The notes under the pieces: model-generated
Database searches by the model: none
What the model saw: only the letters and a program-made list of their open reading frames with translations
What the model was told of the DNA's origin: nothing
Program-made: the position numbers and the translations under genes
Origin: an uncultured Eubacteriales bacterium
Lineage (GTDB): Bacteria; Bacillota; Clostridia; Oscillospirales; Oscillospiraceae
Length of the DNA stretch: 10,537 nucleotides
Assembly: GCA_900543085.1 (NCBI GenBank)
Contig: UQQF01000063.1
Span: 1-10,537, forward strand
Direction: 5' to 3'
Part shown: positions 6,847 through 10,537 of the stretch, piece after piece
Numbering within the stretch: position 1 is the stretch's first letter
Layout of the letters: each line of letters opens with the position of its first letter

Positions 6847-7399
6847 CGCCGGGAAGGCTCGGTTCCGCGCTCTGATGAGAGAGCGCATCAAAAGCCTGGA
6901 CGAGGAGTATATACGCGCCTCCGACGAGGGGATAATGAAAAACGTACTGGCGCTGGACGCGTTTGTCCGCGCCAGGGCGGTCTTTGCCTACTGCTCGGTG
7001 GGCAGGGAGTGCGCCACGGCCGGTATTATCTCCGCCGCGCACGATATGGGCAAGACTGTGGCTCTGCCGCGCTCAAAGCCGGGCGGGGTGATGGACTTCG
7101 CCTCGGACGAGTACGGGCTGCACCCCGCAATGTACGGCATACCGGAGCCGGCGGCGGAGGCCGAAGCGCTTTCGCCTCAGCCGGGGGACATCATAATAGT
7201 CCCGGCGGTCTGCTGCGACGTCTCTGGCATGCGCCTGGGGCAGGGCGGGGGATACTACGACCGCTTCCTGGCGAATACGCCGGCCGTTACGGCCTGTCTG
7301 TGCCGCACACGGCTGCTGCAGGAAAAGGTCCCGGCGGAGTGGAACGATATCCGCGTTAACTTCGTCATAACCGAGCATGATATAATAGAGATAAAATAA
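6827..7399 (+). CDS. 5-formyltetrahydrofolate cyclo-ligase (MTHFS), TTG start
   Basis: 190 residues. It converts 5-formyl-THF plus ATP to 5,10-methenyl-THF, returning the storage or inhibitory folate to the active pool in the cytoplasm. The N-terminal KARFRALMRERIKSL (10-24) matches the basic helix of the family. VFAYCSVGRE (52-61), KTVALPR (76-82) and GMRLGQGGGYYDRFL (134-148, the conserved substrate/nucleotide loop) are clear. The usual PG-x-AFD strand reads PAVCCD (126-131). The TTG at 6827 is chosen because GAGGAG (6811-6816) precedes it at normal spacing and the conserved basic helix lies upstream of the first ATG (M17). It overlaps tmk by 20 bases, so coupled translation is likely. Pairing with tmk fits folate-dependent thymidylate metabolism. 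Confidence 0.9.
   Translation: MSASCFDAGKARFRALMRERIKSLDEEYIRASDEGIMKNVLALDAFVRARAVFAYCSVGRECATAGIISAAHDMGKTVALPRSKPGGVMDFASDEYGLHPAMYGIPEPAAEAEALSPQPGDIIIVPAVCCDVSGMRLGQGGGYYDRFLANTPAVTACLCRTRLLQEKVPAEWNDIRVNFVITEHDIIEIK
7378..7386 (+). promoter_or_regulatory. Possible extended -10 promoter inside the cyclo-ligase 3' end
   Basis: TGATATAAT at 7378-7386 is identical to the extended -10 of the ogg, GNAT and ABC-F promoters here. The only -35-like element is TTAACT (7356-7361) at a long 19-bp spacing. It lies within coding sequence and could be chance. If used, it would make a leader of about 350 bases to mltG that is antisense to the cysteine-rich gene. Confidence 0.3.
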
Positions 7400-7423
7400 A
7401 ACGGAGCCCGTGACCGGGCTCCG
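7391..7423 (-). terminator. Intrinsic terminator of the cysteine-rich gene
   Basis: CGGAGCCCG (7402-7410) pairs with CGGGCTCCG (7415-7423) around TGAC. On the minus strand the stem is followed by TTTTATTTTAT (7401-7391), a good U-tract. On the plus strand no U-tract follows, so it should not efficiently stop transcripts from the Sir2-cyclo-ligase run. Confidence 0.8.
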
Positions 7424-7431
7424 CGGCGGCG

Positions 7432-7587
7432 TCAGCAGCAGGTGTTGCAGCTGTTGTCGCAGTTGCAGTTGTTGGTGCAGCAGTTGCTGCCGCAGCAGCT
7501 GTTGCCGCTCCAGCCCCCGCATATGAACAGGAGCAGGAGAATGATTATAATCCAGAAGCAGCCGCCGTTATTGTTTCCGCAGAACAT
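7432..7587 (-). CDS. Small cysteine-rich membrane protein
   Basis: 51 residues. The start is the ATG at 7587-7585 with AAAGGG and GGAG upstream on the minus strand; the longer frame to 7668 adds a proline/arginine-rich stretch with no ribosome site. The layout is a short Asn/Gly-rich head (MFCGNNNGGC), one hydrophobic segment (about 11-23, FWIIIILLLLFIC), then a tail of repeated Cys-Asn pairs. Twelve of 51 residues are cysteine (3, 10, 23, 31, 32, 36, 37, 41, 43, 47, 50, 51). It resembles the short high-cysteine proteins of Clostridia that databases often name after chorion HCB proteins, a name without functional meaning. Metal binding or disulphide cross-linking in the envelope or spore is possible (inference). 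It has its own terminator; no clear promoter is visible. Confidence 0.75.
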   Translation of the reverse strand: MFCGNNNGGCFWIIIILLLLFICGGWSGNSCCGSNCCTNNCNCDNSCNTCC

Positions 7588-7741
7588 GTTATGACCCTTT
7601 CTCCGCGCTATGTGATATGCTCTGGCCGGACCCCGCGCGGGGGGTGAGGCGCTTAACCTTGTGTACAACGACGCGGCACTGCCGCCGTCTGAGCCATACT
7701 ATGCCCCTCGGGGCAAACACGTTACTTCGGGAGACTCAGGA
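7588..7741. other. Intergenic region between the cysteine-rich gene and mltG
   Basis: 154 bases between divergently oriented genes. It holds the palindrome CCCCGCGCGGGG (7631-7642) and a small hairpin TGCCC-CTCG-GGGCA (7702-7715). GGGAG at 7729-7733 serves mltG. No convincing -35/-10 pair is seen in either direction. Confidence 0.5.
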
Positions 7742-9178
7742 ATGGAAAACGATTTTGACAAGCGAAACGAAATACCGGAAGGCTCCGAGCCCAAGCCGCC
7801 TGAGGAACAGCCGCCGACGGATGATACCGTCATTGTACCGGCCATAGGCGTCGAGCGCAGGGAAAGGCCGGAGGCCGCCCCGTCCGGAGACGGCGGCGGG
7901 GAGAGCGCCGAGAATGAGAGCGTTGAAAGCCGCGGCAGAAAGCTGCTCGAGCGCCTGGACAGCATGCTCTACAACCCCGAAAAGCACTCCGGGGATGAGG
8001 ACGGGATACCCGATGACGACGACGCCCCGCTCACCGAGCGCGACTTCAAGCCGATACGCAAGCGCAGGGACGGCAAAATCGGCTGTCTGGGCGGCCTGAT
8101 GTACTTCGTCTTCTGCGTCAGCCTGTCCGTGGTGCTGGCCTGCCTGGCGTGGATGGCTGCGGTGGACGTGCTGGCGCTCAACAAAGACCCTATCGAACGC
8201 ACGATAACGCTGCCCGAGGAGATATTTGAATACACCGAGGAGACGGTCGAGAACGAGGACGGAAGCACCGAGACGAGGACGGTCTCCCGCGCCGACATAG
8301 ACTATGTCGCCAACACGCTCAAGGAGGCCGGGCTCATAGAGTACAAGTGGCTGTTCAAGCTCTTTTGTAGCTTTTCGGACGCTGAGCTTGAGGTAGACCC
8401 GGGCACGTATACGCTCAACACCAGCCTGGACTACAACGCCCTGGTCTCGAACATGCAGACCGGTACGGCCAGCATGGCGACCACCACAATAACCTTCCCC
8501 GAAGGCTTCACGATGCAGGAGATATTCGAGCGCCTGGAGGAAAACGGGATCTGCTCGGTCGAGGACCTGTACGACGCCGCGGCGAATTCCTCCTACAACT
8601 ACTCGTTCCTGGATTGGGCCGAGGTGGGCGACGCCTCGAGGCTCGAGGGCTACCTGTTCCCGGACACCTACGAATTCTACCAGGGCGAGCAGGCGTCCAG
8701 CGCGATCAACCGCTTCCTGCTCAACTTCCACGGGAAGCTGACCGCCGACATGTACTCCCAGGCCGAGGCTCTGAACATCTCGCTGCACCAGGCGGTCATC
8801 ATAGCCTCCATGATAGAGGCCGAGGCTGCAAACGACGACGAGAGGGACGACATAGCCGCCGTCATATACAACCGCCTCGCCGCCGGCATGCCTCTGCAGA
8901 TAGATGCCACGGTCATGTACGCCCTCGGCGAGCACAAGGAATTCCTGACCGAAGCCGATTTGCAGGTAGACAGCCCGTACAACACCTATCTCAACACCGG
9001 ACTGCCGGCCGGACCCATCTGCAACCCCGGCCTTGCCAGTATAAACGCGGCGCTTAATCCCGCCGATGTGAGCTATCTGTACTACGCCCTGGACACCGAG
9101 ACGGGCACGCACCAGTTCTTCACGAACTACAGCGACTTCGAGGCGTTCACGGCCACACAGGATTACACCAACCAGTAA
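7742..9178 (+). CDS. mltG: Endolytic murein transglycosylase MltG (YceG-like)
   Basis: 478 residues from the ATG at 7742, supported by GGGAG 8 bases upstream; an in-frame GTG at 7661 would add 27 residues with no good site. MltG cuts nascent peptidoglycan glycan strands at the membrane and is thought to set strand length. Residues 1-113 are a long, acidic, proline-rich cytoplasmic region. One membrane segment lies at about 114-146. The LysM-like part spans about 150-250, with FPEGFTMQEIFERLEENGI (252-270), then LEGYLFPDTYEF (301-312). The catalytic domain has ASMIEAEA with the catalytic glutamate at E359, YNRLAAGMPLQIDATVMYAL (376-395) and SPYNTYLNTGLPAGPICNPG (411-430). All family signatures are intact. 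It ends at a strong stem-loop. Confidence 0.95.
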   Translation: MENDFDKRNEIPEGSEPKPPEEQPPTDDTVIVPAIGVERRERPEAAPSGDGGGESAENESVESRGRKLLERLDSMLYNPEKHSGDEDGIPDDDDAPLTERDFKPIRKRRDGKIGCLGGLMYFVFCVSLSVVLACLAWMAAVDVLALNKDPIERTITLPEEIFEYTEETVENEDGSTETRTVSRADIDYVANTLKEAGLIEYKWLFKLFCSFSDAELEVDPGTYTLNTSLDYNALVSNMQTGTASMATTTITFPEGFTMQEIFERLEENGICSVEDLYDAAANSSYNYSFLDWAEVGDASRLEGYLFPDTYEFYQGEQASSAINRFLLNFHGKLTADMYSQAEALNISLHQAVIIASMIEAEAANDDERDDIAAVIYNRLAAGMPLQIDATVMYALGEHKEFLTEADLQVDSPYNTYLNTGLPAGPICNPGLASINAALNPADVSYLYYALDTETGTHQFFTNYSDFEAFTATQDYTNQ

Positions 9179-9183
9179 AAGAT

Positions 9184-9217
9184 AAACAATAGGGAGCCGC
9201 GAGGCTCCCTATTGTTT
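9184..9217. terminator. Terminator after mltG
   Basis: AAACAATAGGGAGCC (9184-9198) pairs perfectly with GGCTCCCTATTGTTT (9203-9217) around GCGA, a GNRA tetraloop: 15 pairs, starting five bases after the stop. The U-tract is short (TTGTTT in the arm), so it may terminate only partly, or act in both directions. Its 3' arm overlaps the -35 region of the next promoter. Confidence 0.85.
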
Positions 9218-9240
9218 CTGAATTGGTATTGTGATATAAT
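9212..9240 (+). promoter_or_regulatory. Promoter of the ABC-F gene
   Basis: A perfect TATAAT (9235-9240) with TGA before it. At 17-bp spacing the -35 position is TTGTTT (9212-9217), a weak match lying in the terminator arm, so the extended -10 probably carries recognition. The leader is about 30 bases, with GGAGG at 9263-9267. Confidence 0.7.
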
Positions 9241-9275
9241 ATCCCGCCGATAAACCCCCGATGGAGGTATAATAC

Positions 9276-10537
9276 ATGGGTGCAATGATAACGGTTGAAA
9301 ATCTGAGCGTGCAGTTCGGCGGTCAGGTTCTCTTTTCAAACGCTGATCTGCAGTTCACTTCCGGGAACTGCTACGGAATAATAGGCGCCAACGGCGCAGG
9401 CAAGTCCACGTTCCTGCGCGTGCTCTCGGGCGAGGTGGAGAGCACGGGCGGCTCCGTCTACATCGACCCCAAGGCGCGCATGAGCGTGCTCAAGCAGAAC
9501 CAGGGCATGTACGACGAGTACACGGTCATGGACACCGTCATAATGGGCAACAAGCGCCTCTACGACATAGGCAAGGAGAAGGACGCCATCTACGACAAGC
9601 CCGACTTCACCGACGAGGACGGCATCCGCGCCAGCGAGCTGGAGGAGGAGTACGCCGAGCTTGGCGGCTGGGAGGCCGAGAGCGACGCTGGGCGCATCCT
9701 GAACGGCCTCGGCGTGTCCACAGAGTTCCACTACACCCTCATGTCCGACCTCGACGGCAGGCTCAAGGTCAAGGTGCTGCTCGCCCAGGCGCTGTTCGGC
9801 AAGCCGGACATCGTCCTCCTCGACGAGCCTACCAACAACCTGGATTTGCAGAGCGTCGTCTGGCTGGAGGACTTCCTCATGGACTACGAGGGCACCGTGC
9901 TCGTCGTGAGCCACGACAGGTACTTCCTGAACAACGTGTGCACGCACATCGTCGACATAGACTACGGCAAGATTAAGATGTACGTCGGCAACTACGACTT
10001 CTGGTACGAGTCCAGCCAGCTGATGCAGAAGCTGATTAAGGACCAGAACAAGAAGGCCGCGCAGAAGATCGCCGAGCTGGAGAGCTTTATACGCCGATTT
10101 GCGGCCAACCGCTCGAAGTCCCGCCAGGCCACAAGCCGCCGCAAGCTCCTGGACAAGCTGACCATAGAGGAGCTGCCCGCGTCCAGCCGCCGCTACCCCT
10201 GGGTGGGCTTCAAGGCCAACCGCGAGCCGGGCAAGGACAGACTCTTTGTCACCGACCTGTGCAAGAGCGTCGACGGCGTCACGCTGCTCAAGGGCGTCAG
10301 CTTCATCATGAACAAGGGCGACAAGATCGCGATAATCGGCCGCAACGAGCTGGCCGTGACCATGCTGTTCAAGCTGCTCATGGGCGAGGAGGAGCCGGAC
10401 TCCGGCAACATCAAGTGGGGCGTCTCCACCACGCAGGGATATATGCCGCGCGACAACAGCGCCTATTTCGAGGGCTGCGAGCTGTCCATCATGGACTGGA
10501 TGCGCCAGTTCTCCGAGGACAAGCGCGAGAGCTACCT
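9276..10537 (+). CDS. ABC-F family ATPase, 3' end outside window
   Basis: The first 420 codons are present and the gene runs off the window. ABC-F proteins are soluble, two-domain ATPases that act on the ribosome (translation factors or antibiotic protection) rather than transport. NBD1: Walker A GANGAGKST (37-45), Walker B LLDEPTNNLD (181-190), SHDR switch (212-215). The signature before Walker B is LMSDLDGRLKVKVLLAQALF, not canonical LSGGE. The basic interdomain linker with predicted helices is about 240-300. NBD2 starts near 322, and its Walker A position reads GRNELAVTML (355-364), lacking the lysine. The closest recalled relatives are the YkpA/YbiT-type ABC-F proteins of Firmicutes. The ATG at 9276 is set by GGAGG with an 8-base gap; ATG 9285 is too far. 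There is no transmembrane segment. Confidence 0.93.
   Translation, partial: MGAMITVENLSVQFGGQVLFSNADLQFTSGNCYGIIGANGAGKSTFLRVLSGEVESTGGSVYIDPKARMSVLKQNQGMYDEYTVMDTVIMGNKRLYDIGKEKDAIYDKPDFTDEDGIRASELEEEYAELGGWEAESDAGRILNGLGVSTEFHYTLMSDLDGRLKVKVLLAQALFGKPDIVLLDEPTNNLDLQSVVWLEDFLMDYEGTVLVVSHDRYFLNNVCTHIVDIDYGKIKMYVGNYDFWYESSQLMQKLIKDQNKKAAQKIAELESFIRRFAANRSKSRQATSRRKLLDKLTIEELPASSRRYPWVGFKANREPGKDRLFVTDLCKSVDGVTLLKGVSFIMNKGDKIAIIGRNELAVTMLFKLLMGEEEPDSGNIKWGVSTTQGYMPRDNSAYFEGCELSIMDWMRQFSEDKRESY

Noticed and set aside
7588..7668. Longer N-terminus of the cysteine-rich protein
   Set aside because: The extra residues are encoded by GC-rich intergenic palindrome sequence without a ribosome site; the ATG at 7587 gives a typical small membrane protein.
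7736..9112. Long minus-strand open frame (458 codons) opposite mltG
   Set aside because: Same effect: a shadow of mltG codon bias, with no domain features and no start signal.

Overview
The window is GC-rich bacterial chromosome. Strong Shine-Dalgarno sites, sigma-A type promoters (nearly all with an extended -10 TG), an MltG/TagA envelope gene set, a Clostridium-type Ogg and a tiny cysteine-rich membrane protein all point to a Firmicute of class Clostridia, plausibly an uncultured gut member of an Oscillospirales-like lineage. The lineage call is an inference from gene content and style. ATA isoleucine codons and AGG arginine codons are common despite the high GC.

Layout. The left edge holds two copies of a 29-bp non-coding tandem repeat. 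A minus-strand gene (91-1158) follows, encoding a secreted protein with a stalk-like N-terminal domain and a degenerate NodB domain. Its promoter is back to back with a plus-strand promoter for a two-gene tRNA unit, tRNA-Asp(GTC) and tRNA-Thr(GGT), which ends in a strong two-way terminator shared with a converging minus-strand GNAT acetyltransferase (1567-2028). A short divergent promoter region separates the acetyltransferase from ogg (2123-2962, 8-oxoguanine DNA glycosylase). guaB (3046-4530, IMP dehydrogenase) has its own promoter overlapping the end of ogg.

After guaB comes a 213-bp gap with four consecutive near-perfect hairpins and no U-tracts. A tightly overlapping four-gene run follows: Sir2 deacylase, TagA/WecG-type glycosyltransferase, thymidylate kinase, and 5-formyltetrahydrofolate cyclo-ligase with a TTG start (4744-7399). 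A minus-strand 51-residue, 12-cysteine membrane protein (7432-7587) lies convergent to it. Then come mltG (7742-9178, endolytic murein transglycosylase) with its terminator, and the first 420 codons of a duplicated-NBD ABC-F ATPase (9276 to the window end) whose second Walker A motif lacks the lysine.

How the genes relate. Most are housekeeping: purine and thymidylate supply (guaB, tmk, folate cyclo-ligase), DNA repair (ogg), cell envelope (tagA, mltG, the degenerate deacetylase), NAD-linked protein deacylation and ribosome-associated ABC-F. I see no mobile element, CRISPR array or defence cassette, and no convincing new multi-gene system. The items most worth a second look are the hairpin cluster at 4532-4725, the catalytically stripped NodB protein, the cysteine-rich mini-protein with a possible antisense leader of mltG, and the 29-bp tandem repeat.
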